DNA of 64,000 nt from an uncultured Arachnia sp. Lineage in GTDB: Bacteria > Actinomycetota > Actinomycetes > Propionibacteriales > Propionibacteriaceae. A program made the position numbers and the translations under genes. Under the pieces are notes generated by a model. The model did not search any database. It was not told the DNA's origin and saw only the letters and a program-made list of their open reading frames with translations. Positions within the stretch are counted from its first letter, which is position 1; every line of letters begins with the position of its first letter. The stretch is taken from contig CANMNB010000012.1 of assembly GCA_947499145.1 (NCBI GenBank), positions 124,001 to 188,000 on the forward strand, read 5' to 3'. Of the stretch, positions 41,927 to 50,594 are shown one piece after another.

Positions 41927-44373
41927 GACTGCCGCACCGTGAACGGCCGCGACATCATCACGAAGCGCAGCACCCGCGCCGCGACCTGCTGGACCTCCCC
42001 GAGCCGGACGCCGTTCGGCTTCGCCAGCGACTTCAGCAGGGAGCCGTCCTTGCCGCGCCGCAGCCCGTCGATCGTCGCCCCGGGCATGAGGACGTCGACC
42101 CCCGCGCGGACGCGATAGGCGGAGTCCTCGAGGTCGGGGAAGTCGGGATCCTTGTCGTGCTGCATCCACCAGTCGGTCATGACCATGCCGTCGTAGCCCC
42201 ACTGGCCGCGCAGGATGGTGGTGACGAGCTCGTAGTTGTAGTGGGCCCAGACGCCGTTGACCTTGTTGTAGGAGGTCATAATCGTCTGCGGGCTGGACTC
42301 GGCGACACAGATCTCGAAGCCCTTGAGGTAGATCTCGCGGAGCGCACGCTCGGAGACCCGGGAGTCGTGCTTGTTGCGGTTGGTCTCCTGGTTGTTGGCC
42401 GCGAAGTGCTTCGGGCAGGCGGCGACGCCCTGGGACTGGACCCCGTTGACGACGGCGGCTGCCGCGCGGCCGGTGACCAGCGGATCCTCAGAAAAGTACT
42501 CGAAGTTCCGCCCGCACAGCGGGTCGCGGTGGATGTTCATGCCCGGGCTGAGCAGCACGTCGGAGCCCTTGGCGATCATCTCCTTGCCGTGCTCGGCAGC
42601 GAGCTGCTGCACGAGGGCGGGGTTCCAGGTGGACGCGAGCGCGGTGCCGCAGGGCAGCAGGGACGCGTAGGCGCTGAGCCGGATGCCGGACGGGCCGTCG
42701 GTGCAGGTGACCGGCGGCACCCCCTTGGCGCGGAGTGACTCGGTCAAGCCGCCGAAGACGCCCGCGTTGCCCGCGGCTCCGAGGGGGCTGTTCATGCGAC
42801 GGTCACCCCGCGTCAGGGCCTCCAAGTCCTCGTTCCCGAGCTGGGCGACGAACTCCTCCAGCGTGTGACGACCGGCGGCGACGTCGTCGAGGGAGATCCC
42901 CCGGTCTCCGGTGGGCCGGATGTCGGCGGGAAGACCGGACTCGATCCGCTCCTTCAGAGCGACCGTGCGTGTCGGCACGGGCTCCCAGCCGATCTGGATG
43001 GCCTCGCCGTCGCGGGCGACGGTCATGCGCTCGAAGCGATGGGCGGGATCGACGGCGCAGGCCTCCTCCAGTTGCTCCACGACACGCAGCTCCGGGACCT
43101 CGTGGCGGCCGACGGGCTCGGCCGTGCGAACATCCGTACCGACGAGGAACTCGTAGGTGCCCGGCTGCAGCACCCACGCCGACTTGTGGCCGCTGGCACC
43201 CGAGTCGTCGTAGGACGCCACGGTGGCCAGGGGGAATTCCAGGTCCAGGAGCTGGGTCTCGCCAGGGGCGAGCTCCCGGGTCTTGGCGAAGGCGGCGAGG
43301 ACCCGGGCGGGGGTGGCCAGCGGACCGTCGGGTTGGGCGACGTAGACCTGCACGACCTCCTGGCCTGCGTGGTGGTTTCCGGTGTTGGTGACGTCGACGG
43401 CCAGGCGGACCACGTCGTCGACCACCTCGACGGAGGTGGCGGTCAGCCGGAAGCTTGCGTAGCCGAGGCCGAATCCGAAGGGGAACTGGACGGCGTCGCG
43501 AGCGAAGGTCTCGAAGTAGCGGTAGCCGACGAAGATGTCCTCGGCGTAGTCGTTGTGGTCGTGGTGCCCGAAGTTCGGGGCGCTCGGGTAGTCCTCGTAG
43601 CGGCGGGCGATGGTGTCGGTGAGCCGTCCCGACGGCGCGACGGCCCCGGTAAGGACGTCCACCAGCGCGCGAGCACCCTCCATGCCGCCCTGCCAGGCGA
43701 GCACGAGCCCCTGCAGCCGGTCGCGGTACTCCTCCACCCAAGACAGATCCATCACGTTGCCGGTGTTGACCACCGCCACCACGCGCTCGAAGCGTGCGAC
43801 GACGGCGTCGAGCATGGCCCGCTCGGCGTCGGTCAGGTAGTAGGAGCCTGGCTCGAGTGCGCTCTCGCGGTCCTCACCGGCGGCGCGGCCGATCACGACG
43901 ACGGCCACGTTGGCCTCGGCTGCTGCCTCGCGGAGCAGCGATGCCTCCAGCGGCATCTCCTCGAAATGTCGCGGCCAATGTCCCCAGAACCCCTGGTCCG
44001 GGGGGTTGGCTGCGGACCAGCGCTCGTACGCGCCGGCGAGGCCGTCGACGAGGGGGACGTCCGCCTCGCGCAGGGCCTGGAGCAGCGATACCTCGTAGAG
44101 CGGCTTGACGTCGCCGCCGGATCCGTAGCCGACGGCGAACCAGTCGCACTGCACCCGCCCGAACACCGCCACCTTCTGCGTCGGCTCCAGCGGGAGGACG
44201 TCGTCGTGGTTGCGCAGCAGGACGACTCCTTCGGCCGCGGCACGCCGCGCGAGGTCGGCAAGCTCCTGCGGCACGGTCCGATCCGTGTTGACGATCTCGG
44301 TGGACGCCTGCGTCAGGCCGTTGAACGCGCGATGCATCAGCTTGTTGTAGACGCGCCAGAATTCTTGCTTCAT
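41920..44373 (-). CDS. GH3 beta-glycosidase with swapped domain order
   Basis: The 817-residue protein lacks a signal peptide. Its domains are in the reverse of the usual order: the alpha/beta sandwich comes first (AAEGVVLLRNHDDVLPLEPTQKVAVFG), a fibronectin-III-like domain follows (GQEVVQVYVAQPDGP...LAAFAKTRELAPGE), and the TIM barrel is C-terminal (PPVTCTDGPSGIRL, KHFAANNQETNRNKHDS, with nucleophile Asp in VMTDWW). This order is known for some rumen-type beta-glucosidases. Glucosidase or xylosidase activity is not distinguishable. GAGGA lies four bases before the ATG. Confidence 0.88.
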   Translation of the reverse strand: MKQEFWRVYNKLMHRAFNGLTQASTEIVNTDRTVPQELADLARRAAAEGVVLLRNHDDVLPLEPTQKVAVFGRVQCDWFAVGYGSGGDVKPLYEVSLLQALREADVPLVDGLAGAYERWSAANPPDQGFWGHWPRHFEEMPLEASLLREAAAEANVAVVVIGRAAGEDRESALEPGSYYLTDAERAMLDAVVARFERVVAVVNTGNVMDLSWVEEYRDRLQGLVLAWQGGMEGARALVDVLTGAVAPSGRLTDTIARRYEDYPSAPNFGHHDHNDYAEDIFVGYRYFETFARDAVQFPFGFGLGYASFRLTATSVEVVDDVVRLAVDVTNTGNHHAGQEVVQVYVAQPDGPLATPARVLAAFAKTRELAPGETQLLDLEFPLATVASYDDSGASGHKSAWVLQPGTYEFLVGTDVRTAEPVGRHEVPELRVVEQLEEACAVDPAHRFERMTVARDGEAIQIGWEPVPTRTVALKERIESGLPADIRPTGDRGISLDDVAAGRHTLEEFVAQLGNEDLEALTRGDRRMNSPLGAAGNAGVFGGLTESLRAKGVPPVTCTDGPSGIRLSAYASLLPCGTALASTWNPALVQQLAAEHGKEMIAKGSDVLLSPGMNIHRDPLCGRNFEYFSEDPLVTGRAAAAVVNGVQSQGVAACPKHFAANNQETNRNKHDSRVSERALREIYLKGFEICVAESSPQTIMTSYNKVNGVWAHYNYELVTTILRGQWGYDGMVMTDWWMQHDKDPDFPDLEDSAYRVRAGVDVLMPGATIDGLRRGKDGSLLKSLAKPNGVRLGEVQQVAARVLRFVMMSRPFTVRQSQ

Positions 44374-44458
44374 GTTGTCCTCGCGGTGATGGTCGGGCGT
44401 GCCGCCGACTGTGGCGAGGTTACGCCGACATCCTCGACTGGCACGAACCCAGTGTAGG

Positions 44459-44470
44459 CGAAACGCTTCG
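44459..44470 (-). promoter_or_regulatory. Possible LacI-type site upstream of GH3 gene
   Basis: CGAAACGCTTCG has CGAA/TTCG arms reminiscent of actinobacterial sugar-operator palindromes. It lies 86 bp before the GH3 ATG. No regulator gene adjoins. Confidence 0.3.
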
Positions 44471-44510
44471 ACGATGGCACGCTCGGGGAACGAGGAGCAC
44501 CACAACTGAC

Positions 44511-44548
44511 TGTCACATCTGTGCTGGTCTTCCGTCACAGATGTGACA
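44511..44548 (-). repeat. 38-bp dispersed hairpin repeat, copy C (inverted)
   Basis: A perfect inverted repeat with 13-bp arms (TGTCACATCTGTG / CACAGATGTGACA) and a 12-nt loop. Read on the minus strand it matches copies A and B, including AAGACCAGCA. It lies between the GH3 start and the end of the kinase-like gene. Confidence 0.85.
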
Positions 44549-44559
44549 CCTAGTGCCTC

Positions 44560-45363
44560 CTACGTCAGGCGCGCGGCCACGTCGATGGCCTGTCGCACGT
44601 AGCCGCCGCCGAAGAGGGCCACGTGTACCAGCAGCATGTGGAACTGGTGCAGCTCGACGCGGTCCCGCCAACCGTCGGCGAGCGGACTCACCTCGCGGTA
44701 GCCCGCAAGGGTCTCCGCGAGGTGCGGCGACCCGAAGAGGGCCAACTCGGCAAGGTCGGTCTCGGCGTGCCCACCGTGCGCGCTGGGATCGATGAGGGTG
44801 CCGACGACCTCGTCACCCGTCGCAGCCCACACGACGTTCCCACCCCAGAGGTCGCCGTGGATCCGAGCGACACCATCCCTGGCCACGAGCGCCGGCTGCG
44901 GGGCGTCGTGGGTGCCGGCGGCGATCACCTCGATGGCCCGCTCCACCGTGGAGGTCTGGGCGCGTGCCAGGTTGCCGTTGTCGGCGGCGATGCGGACGTA
45001 CGGCGCCAGCCGCGTGTCAGCGTAGAACTCACCCCATGTCGCGTACCGGGGCTCCGCGACGGCGTGGGCCGGCAGCTCGGCGAGCCGGGCGTCGGCGACG
45101 TCGAGTCCTGGCGGCGGCTCCCCCCACCATCCAGCGCCTGACGCATGGGTGCGGGCGAGCCGTCGGCCGAACTCCGCGGCCTGCGTGGCGCTGGGCGCGG
45201 TGGGGACGAGCATGCGGGTGGAGAGGTGCTGCTCCCCCACGTCGACGACCTCGGCCACCGCCGCTCCCCCTTCGACCTCGGCCTCGGCGAGCCAGGCCAA
45301 GCTCGCAACCTCCGTGGCCACGCCCGCACGGGATCCGGTCTTGCGGAAGACCTCCCCGATCAT
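44560..45363 (-). CDS. Fructosamine/ketosamine-3-kinase-like protein
   Basis: A 267-residue APH-fold kinase. FRKTGSRAGVATEVASLAWLAEAE is the nucleotide-binding lobe start, GVARIHGDLWGGNVVW the catalytic loop (HGDLxxxN), and GTLIDPSAHGGHAETDLAEL the metal-binding Asp motif of the fructosamine kinase family. It may phosphorylate glycated amines for deglycation. Its start overlaps the upstream HAD gene by four bases, so the two are coupled; a kinase-phosphatase pair in metabolite repair is plausible. Confidence 0.88.
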   Translation of the reverse strand: MIGEVFRKTGSRAGVATEVASLAWLAEAEVEGGAAVAEVVDVGEQHLSTRMLVPTAPSATQAAEFGRRLARTHASGAGWWGEPPPGLDVADARLAELPAHAVAEPRYATWGEFYADTRLAPYVRIAADNGNLARAQTSTVERAIEVIAAGTHDAPQPALVARDGVARIHGDLWGGNVVWAATGDEVVGTLIDPSAHGGHAETDLAELALFGSPHLAETLAGYREVSPLADGWRDRVELHQFHMLLVHVALFGGGYVRQAIDVAARLT

Positions 45364-46154
45364 CCCGGGGCCGCCCCCGGCATGTCGAGGAGTTGGTGCA
45401 CGCCGTCGAGGATCTCGGAGGGGCGGAACGGGAAGCGCTCGACCTGCGTCCGCGTCGCGATTCCCGTGAGGACGAGGACGGTGTGCAGGCCGGCCTCCAT
45501 CCCGGCGATGATGTCGGTGTCCATGCGGTCGCCGATCATGCCGGTCTCCTCGGAGTGGGCGCCGATCCGGTTCAGGGCGGAGCGGAACATCATCGGGTTC
45601 GGCTTGCCGACGACGTACGGCTTGCGGTTGGTGGCCTCGGAGATCATCGCCGCGATGGCGCCCGTCGCGGGCAGGATCCCCTCGGCGCTGGGGCCCGTGG
45701 GGTCCGGGTTCGTGATGATGAAGCGCGCGCCCTTGGCGATCAGTCGAACAGCCGTGGTGATGGACTCGAAGGAGTAGGTCCGGGTCTCGCCCACCACGAC
45801 GAAGTCCGGGTCACGCTCGGTCATGACGAAGCCCGCATCGTGAAGGGCGGTGATCAGGCCGGCCTCGCCGATGACGTACGCCGAGGCGCCGGGCAACTGG
45901 GACTGCAGGAAGTCGGCCGTGGCCATGGCGGAGGTCCAGAGCCGTTCCTCGGGGACCTCGAGCCCGGAGTCGCGCAGCCGCGCGGCGAGGTCGCGGGGGG
46001 TGAAGATGGAGTTGTTCGTCAGGACGAGGTACTCCGTGCCCTCTGTCCTCCACTTCTCGAGGAGTTCCTGGGCGCCCGGGAGGGCACTGTTCTCGTGGAC
46101 GAGGACGCCGTCCATGTCGGTGAGCCAGCACCGGATGTCCTTACGCGTACGCAT
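45360..46154 (-). CDS. HAD-IIA family sugar phosphatase (NagD-like)
   Basis: The 264-residue protein has HAD motif I CWLTDMDGVLV (DxDG), motif II LVLTNNS, Lys in VVGKPNPMMF and motif IV MIGDRMDTDIIAG. The IIA cap lies between motifs II and III. NagD-like enzymes hydrolyse sugar and nucleoside phosphates. TACGGT lies six bases before the ATG, with no SD, implying a leaderless mRNA shared with the kinase-like gene. Confidence 0.88.
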   Translation of the reverse strand: MRTRKDIRCWLTDMDGVLVHENSALPGAQELLEKWRTEGTEYLVLTNNSIFTPRDLAARLRDSGLEVPEERLWTSAMATADFLQSQLPGASAYVIGEAGLITALHDAGFVMTERDPDFVVVGETRTYSFESITTAVRLIAKGARFIITNPDPTGPSAEGILPATGAIAAMISEATNRKPYVVGKPNPMMFRSALNRIGAHSEETGMIGDRMDTDIIAGMEAGLHTVLVLTGIATRTQVERFPFRPSEILDGVHQLLDMPGAAPG

Positions 46155-46187
46155 GGCCCAACCGTATCCCGCCTGCCCGGATCCCAC

Positions 46188-47132
46188 TCAGGAGAGTTCG
46201 ACGACCCACGTCTGCAGGATGTCCTCCAGACGACCGTGCAGGCGGATGTTCGCGAGGTCGTCGCCACGGGTGGCGCCGTCGTTGACGATCACGACCTCCT
46301 TGCCGTCGCGCGCCGCCCGGCGCACGAAGCGCAGGCCGCTCATCACCGTCAGGCTCGAGCCCAGCACGACGAGCGCGTCGGCGGCGTCCAGCGCGGCGAA
46401 CGCCTCGTCGACGACGCGACGATCCGCGTTCTCGCCGAAGAACACCACGTCCGGCTTGAGGATTCCGGTGCAGCGCGGGCAGGCGGGCACCCGGAACTCG
46501 TCGGTGCGGTCCACCTCGGCGTCGCCGTCGGGCAGGGTCATGGCCTCACGGGCGAGGTCGTCGAGGCGGCGGGCGACCTCCGGGTTGCGGGCCAGCAGGT
46601 CGTCCTGGAAGTCGTCGCGGTCGATGAGGAGGCCGCAACCCAGGCACACGACCCGCGACAGGGCGCCGTGGAGGTCGATCACCGGGTCCGAGCCGGCCTC
46701 CTGGTGCAGCTGGTCCACGTTCTGCGTGACCACGGCGCGGACGGACAGGCGGCGCTGGAGGCTGGCCAGCCTGAGGTGGTTGTCGTTGGGTTCGGCTGCC
46801 TGGAAGGCCTGCCAGCCGACGACGCTGCGAGCCCAGTAGCGGCGTCGCGATGTCTCCGAACCGACGAACTCCTGGAACGTCATGGGCGAGCGGGGCCGGG
46901 CGTCGGGACCGCGATAGTCCGGCAACCCGGACGCCGTCGACATGCCCGCCCCGGTGAGGAACGTGACCGTGCTCCCGGCGATCCGACGGGCGGCCGCCAC
47001 GACGTCCTCCTCCGGCGAGGTCCTCCCGAAGCCCCCGGTGCCAGGGCCCCAGGCACCCGTCGATGGCAGGGTGACGCCCCCGTCGACGGCCGTGCGGAAC
47101 CATCCGCCGACGTCCGGCATGCGCTCGCTCAC
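46188..47132 (-). CDS. Sir2-family NAD-dependent protein deacylase
   Basis: A 314-residue sirtuin: FLTGAGMSTASGLPDYRGPDA (NAD loop), VVTQNVDQLHQEAGS, the catalytic His in DLHGALSRVVCLGCG with the first zinc C-x2-C, a second CPRC, and VVFFGEN. An N-terminal extension of about 45 residues is Gly-rich and possibly disordered. The GTG is chosen because TACGGT lies six bases upstream (leaderless); an ATG four codons later is the alternative. It is divergent from padR. Confidence 0.9.
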   Translation of the reverse strand: MSERMPDVGGWFRTAVDGGVTLPSTGAWGPGTGGFGRTSPEEDVVAAARRIAGSTVTFLTGAGMSTASGLPDYRGPDARPRSPMTFQEFVGSETSRRRYWARSVVGWQAFQAAEPNDNHLRLASLQRRLSVRAVVTQNVDQLHQEAGSDPVIDLHGALSRVVCLGCGLLIDRDDFQDDLLARNPEVARRLDDLAREAMTLPDGDAEVDRTDEFRVPACPRCTGILKPDVVFFGENADRRVVDEAFAALDAADALVVLGSSLTVMSGLRFVRRAARDGKEVVIVNDGATRGDDLANIRLHGRLEDILQTWVVELS

Positions 47133-47163
47133 GCTGTCACCGTACCCGGCTTGACCGATGCGC

Positions 47164-47175
47164 ATATCGTGATAT
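47164..47175. promoter_or_regulatory. Palindrome in the sirtuin-padR intergenic region, possible PadR site
   Basis: ATATCGTGATAT has five-base arms and extends as TATCGTGATATATC in an unusually AT-rich patch 40 bp before padR. Autorepression by PadR is the usual arrangement in this family. Confidence 0.5.
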
Positions 47176-47214
47176 ATCTTTAGCGCATCGATACATGACA
47201 CTGAAGGAGAATCG

Positions 47215-47766
47215 ATGACCTACGACATGCACCCTGAACGCCGCGGAGGACGCGGACATCGCCGAGGCCCCGGGCCGGAGGGTCGCCGGCATGGCGGACC
47301 CGACACCGGCCATGGGCGGGGCCAGGGCAGGCGCCGGCACCGCGGACACGTCCGCGTCGCCGTCCTGACCCTGCTCTCCGAGGAGCCCATGCACGGCTAC
47401 CAGCTCATGCAGACCATCTCCGAGCGCACCAACGGCGCCTGGGCACCGAGCCCCGGGGCCATCTACCCCACGCTGGCACTGCTGGAGGACGAAGGCTTGG
47501 TCAGCGTCGTCGAGAGCGACGGACGCAAGCTGGCGACCCTCACGGATGCCGGCCGCGCCTACGTGGCCGAGCACCAGACCACCTGGCCCGACCCGTTCCC
47601 GAGCGACGAGACCCGGGCGGAGAACCTGCGCGAGCTCGTGCAGCAGGTCGCCGAGGCCACGCGCCAGGTGGGGCGCAGCGGAAGCCCCGACCAGCACAGC
47701 GCCGCAGCACAGGTGCTGCGCGACGCCCGCAAGGCGCTGTACCTCCTGCTGGCCGAGCAGGACTGA
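47215..47766 (+). CDS. PadR-family transcriptional regulator with basic Gly/Arg/His-rich tail
   Basis: The 183-residue protein has an unusual N-terminal 45 residues rich in Arg, Gly and His, then a PadR winged helix (VRVAVLTLLSEEPMHGYQLMQTISERTNGAWAPSPGAIYPTLALLEDEGLVSVVESDGRKLATLTDAG) and a helical C-terminal dimerisation segment. AAGGAG lies five bases before the ATG. The usual partner, an efflux pump, is absent nearby. The basic tail may add non-specific DNA contacts. Confidence 0.88.
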   Translation: MTYDMHPERRGGRGHRRGPGPEGRRHGGPDTGHGRGQGRRRHRGHVRVAVLTLLSEEPMHGYQLMQTISERTNGAWAPSPGAIYPTLALLEDEGLVSVVESDGRKLATLTDAGRAYVAEHQTTWPDPFPSDETRAENLRELVQQVAEATRQVGRSGSPDQHSAAAQVLRDARKALYLLLAEQD

Positions 47767-47767
47767 C

Positions 47768-49999
47768 CTACCCGACCACCACCGACCGGGTGTGGCGGAC
47801 CGCCACCTGGTCGAGGGCCAACAGCGGCCCCGCGGTGGCATCGCGACGATCGGCCGCGGCGGGAGGCAACCAGACGAGCGCCTCCGGATGCAGCGGGAGG
47901 ATCTCGAGCACGAGCTCGTCCCCGGTCCCCGGCAGGGCCTCGACGTCGAGCAGCCAGGGCGTCTGGTCGTAGAAGCGATCGGCCACCACCTCGCCACCGC
48001 GCACGAGTCGCGCGACGTCGCCCGCCCAGCTGATCTCCAGTAGTCGCTCGCCGCCGTCCAGCGGGTCAGGCAGCTTGAACCCCCAGCGAGCGGCCGCGTC
48101 CCAGTCACCCCCGGTCGGCGCCGCTGCGCGCCCCCCGGAGGATCCGTACGACGCGGGCGCCTCACCCGCGTCCCGCACGAGCCCCGTCGCCAGCACCACC
48201 GGCGAGGGGGCTCTCGTCGTTCCTGCGTCGAGCCCCACCCAGGCGCCGTCGCGCCATGCGTCGACGCGCGGGCGTCCCGATGTGCGCACCACGAGCCTGC
48301 CCCCGTCTATCCACACCGGTTCATCGGAGCGGACCACTCGGCGCTCGGCACCGAGCACCCAGAGCCGGGCAGCATCGTGGGCGGCGATGACGTGCACGTC
48401 GACGGCGGCGTCGCCGTCGCGGATGTGGAGGCGACCGCCGTCGGTGAGTTCCCAGACGCCCTGCTCGAGTTCCAGCCCGTCCCCGGTCACCTGCGCCCCC
48501 GCCGCGAACGCGACCTGCGCGGGGATGCCCGGTTCCGCCACCAGGAACAGGCCGTCGCCGTTACGGGTGAGCAGCGACGCCGTCGCCCAGCGCACGGTCA
48601 CGCCGTCGACGTCGACGTTCACCGGCCAGCGGGCGACGGTGCCGGGTGGAATGTCGAGTGGCGCGTGGCCGAGCACGACGGTCTCCCCGTCCAGCCCGAC
48701 CTCCAGCCTGACTCCGGGGATCGCGGGAAGCGGGATGTGCGGTTGGTGCCAGTTGACGAACACCACCCCGGAGCGGCCATCGCTACGAAGGCTCCAGCGG
48801 GGAGCGTCGTCCGGCGAGATGGCGGCCGGCATGGGCGCGAACCACTCGTCGAACGCCTCGACGAAGGCATGCTGCAGTCGTAGGCCGGCCATCGCCGGCC
48901 CCGGGCTCCCGGCGGCGCCGATCGGCGCCTGGAAGTCGTAGTCGAACTCCGGCAGGTCGTTGGGGTAGCCAGTGGCCTGCGACTCCTGCATGCCCGGCTC
49001 CGGGTTCGTGCCTCCGACGTACATGTAGTAGCCCTGCCACGCTGATCCGCTGCCCAGCTTGGCGTTCGCGACGGCTGGGACGTCGAGGGGCAGCAGCACC
49101 GGTCGGCGATGGTAGGCCGTCGCCATTCCCCCACCCAGCTCGCACGTGGCGACGGGGAACGTGGGGTCCACGTCCTTGGTTGCGACGCTGTCGATGTCGA
49201 CGCCGCGGACGTCCGCGCCGGTACCCGGGTCGTCCCACTCGTGCGACATCCGAAAGTGCGCCCTGAACGTCGGATGCCAGGGCGAGTCGTGATCCACCCA
49301 GAACCCGTCGCCGTAGCCCGACCACACCGGCAGGACCTCGTCGGGGGGCAGGTCTGCACCGCCCCACGCCGTCGCGGTCCAGATGGGGGTGCTGAGGCCC
49401 GCCTCACGGGCCAGTGATTTGAGGGTGGCAAGGTGCTGCGGCTGGTCGTAAAGCTCGTTCTCGAGCTGGATCGCGACGATCGGCGAGGTGGGCCCGCACA
49501 GGTCTCCGACCGCGTCCGCGACGTGGGCGTACCAGCCGCGCACGACGTCGAGGTAGGCCGGGTCGTCGGTGCGGTGCTGAACCGGCAGCTCCTGGACCCA
49601 GTCCGGGAAGCCGCCGTTGCGGGCCTCGGAATGGACCCAGGGCCCGATGCGCAGGGCGACGAGGAGCTCCAGCTCGGCGCAGAGCTCGATGAAGGCGCGG
49701 AGGTCGAGCTCACCGTCGAACGTGGCCCGGCCACGGACGGGCTCGTGGTGCAGCCAGATGACGTAGGTGGACACGACGTCGACTCCGCTGGCCTTCAGAA
49801 GCAAGAGCCGTTCGCGCCAGTCGCGACGGGGCACGCGCGAGTAGTGCATCTCGCCCGAGATGGGCAGCCACGGCCGACCGTCGAGCGTGAGGTGCCGACT
49901 GGTCATGGCGACACGCTCGTGACGGTCGACCTCGTTGGACATGCGGGGCCGGGTCAGTGGCGTCTGCCAGGCGGCTGCGGTGAGGCGGGACACGGGCAT
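47768..49999 (-). CDS. GH35 beta-galactosidase
   Basis: A 743-residue intracellular enzyme. The barrel carries LPISGEMHYSRVPRRDWRERLLLLKASGVDVVSTYVIWLHHEP, the acid/base Glu at about residue 182 (IQLENELYDQ) and the nucleophile Glu at about 287 (ATCELGGG). Beta-sandwich domains fill the rest. It releases terminal beta-galactose, for example from galactan or hemicellulose side chains. GGGGGAA precedes the ATG; internal ATGs at residues 20 and 32 are possible starts nearer the family boundary. It is convergent with padR, one base between stops. Confidence 0.88.
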   Translation of the reverse strand: MPVSRLTAAAWQTPLTRPRMSNEVDRHERVAMTSRHLTLDGRPWLPISGEMHYSRVPRRDWRERLLLLKASGVDVVSTYVIWLHHEPVRGRATFDGELDLRAFIELCAELELLVALRIGPWVHSEARNGGFPDWVQELPVQHRTDDPAYLDVVRGWYAHVADAVGDLCGPTSPIVAIQLENELYDQPQHLATLKSLAREAGLSTPIWTATAWGGADLPPDEVLPVWSGYGDGFWVDHDSPWHPTFRAHFRMSHEWDDPGTGADVRGVDIDSVATKDVDPTFPVATCELGGGMATAYHRRPVLLPLDVPAVANAKLGSGSAWQGYYMYVGGTNPEPGMQESQATGYPNDLPEFDYDFQAPIGAAGSPGPAMAGLRLQHAFVEAFDEWFAPMPAAISPDDAPRWSLRSDGRSGVVFVNWHQPHIPLPAIPGVRLEVGLDGETVVLGHAPLDIPPGTVARWPVNVDVDGVTVRWATASLLTRNGDGLFLVAEPGIPAQVAFAAGAQVTGDGLELEQGVWELTDGGRLHIRDGDAAVDVHVIAAHDAARLWVLGAERRVVRSDEPVWIDGGRLVVRTSGRPRVDAWRDGAWVGLDAGTTRAPSPVVLATGLVRDAGEAPASYGSSGGRAAAPTGGDWDAAARWGFKLPDPLDGGERLLEISWAGDVARLVRGGEVVADRFYDQTPWLLDVEALPGTGDELVLEILPLHPEALVWLPPAAADRRDATAGPLLALDQVAVRHTRSVVVG

Positions 50000-50063
50000 G
50001 GGCTTCCCCCAAACTGGACGATGACCCCACACCCTAGAGCAGGTAGTCCCCCTGCGCCCTCAG

Positions 50064-50120
50064 GAAAATCGAACACTGATCGATTCTCCCCCGTCCGCGT
50101 CCGAGACTGCTTCACTGACC
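50064..50120 (+). repeat. 58-bp dispersed palindromic repeat, copy e
   Basis: GAAAATCGAACACTGATCGA, core CCCCCGTCCGCGTCCGA, ending TTCACTGACC. It lies 64 bp before the GH35 start in the gap preceding the SRPBCC gene end. Confidence 0.8.
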
Positions 50121-50135
50121 CCAACGGTTCCGGCC

Positions 50136-50594
50136 TCAGCCCACCTCGGAGACGGCCAACAACTGTCCCAACACCGAGCGGTACCCCAACTTCAACACCT
50201 GCGCCGCCGGGCGCTGCAGGAACCCGGGCAGCCACGGGAGTTGGACCTCGTGGTGCCAGCGGACGAAGCTGCCCCCGGGCATGGGCGTGACCAGGAGGCG
50301 GATGCTGCCGCGGATGGCGCGGCTGTGCTTGCTGATGCGTGCGCTGGCGGTGGGACTGTCGTCGCCGAGCCGCAGTTCCTCGACCCGCATGACGTCGTTG
50401 AAGCCCACGGGCCCCAGACCCGTGCGCGCGACGAACTGCGAACCGACCCTGAGCTCGTCCGCGGCGACGGCGGGGGTCACCGTCGTCAGCGGGATCACCC
50501 GCGAGTGCTCGCGCAGGTCGAGGATGCGCCGGATCGCCTCCGGCGGCCGGCAGCCACACTCGATCTCGATCGTGAACGACGCCCGCTCAGCCAC
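50136..50594 (-). CDS. SRPBCC (polyketide cyclase-like) protein
   Basis: The 152-residue START-fold protein begins FTIEIECGCRPPEAIRRILDLREHSRVIPLTTV and has GSQFVARTGLGPVGFNDVMRVEEL and a Trp/His stretch (FVRWHHEVQLPWLPGFLQRP). It overlaps the methyltransferase gene by eight bases and is the last gene of a P450-methyltransferase-SRPBCC set. The ligand is unknown; handling a hydrophobic product of the set is inferred. Confidence 0.75.
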   Translation of the reverse strand: MAERASFTIEIECGCRPPEAIRRILDLREHSRVIPLTTVTPAVAADELRVGSQFVARTGLGPVGFNDVMRVEELRLGDDSPTASARISKHSRAIRGSIRLLVTPMPGGSFVRWHHEVQLPWLPGFLQRPAAQVLKLGYRSVLGQLLAVSEVG

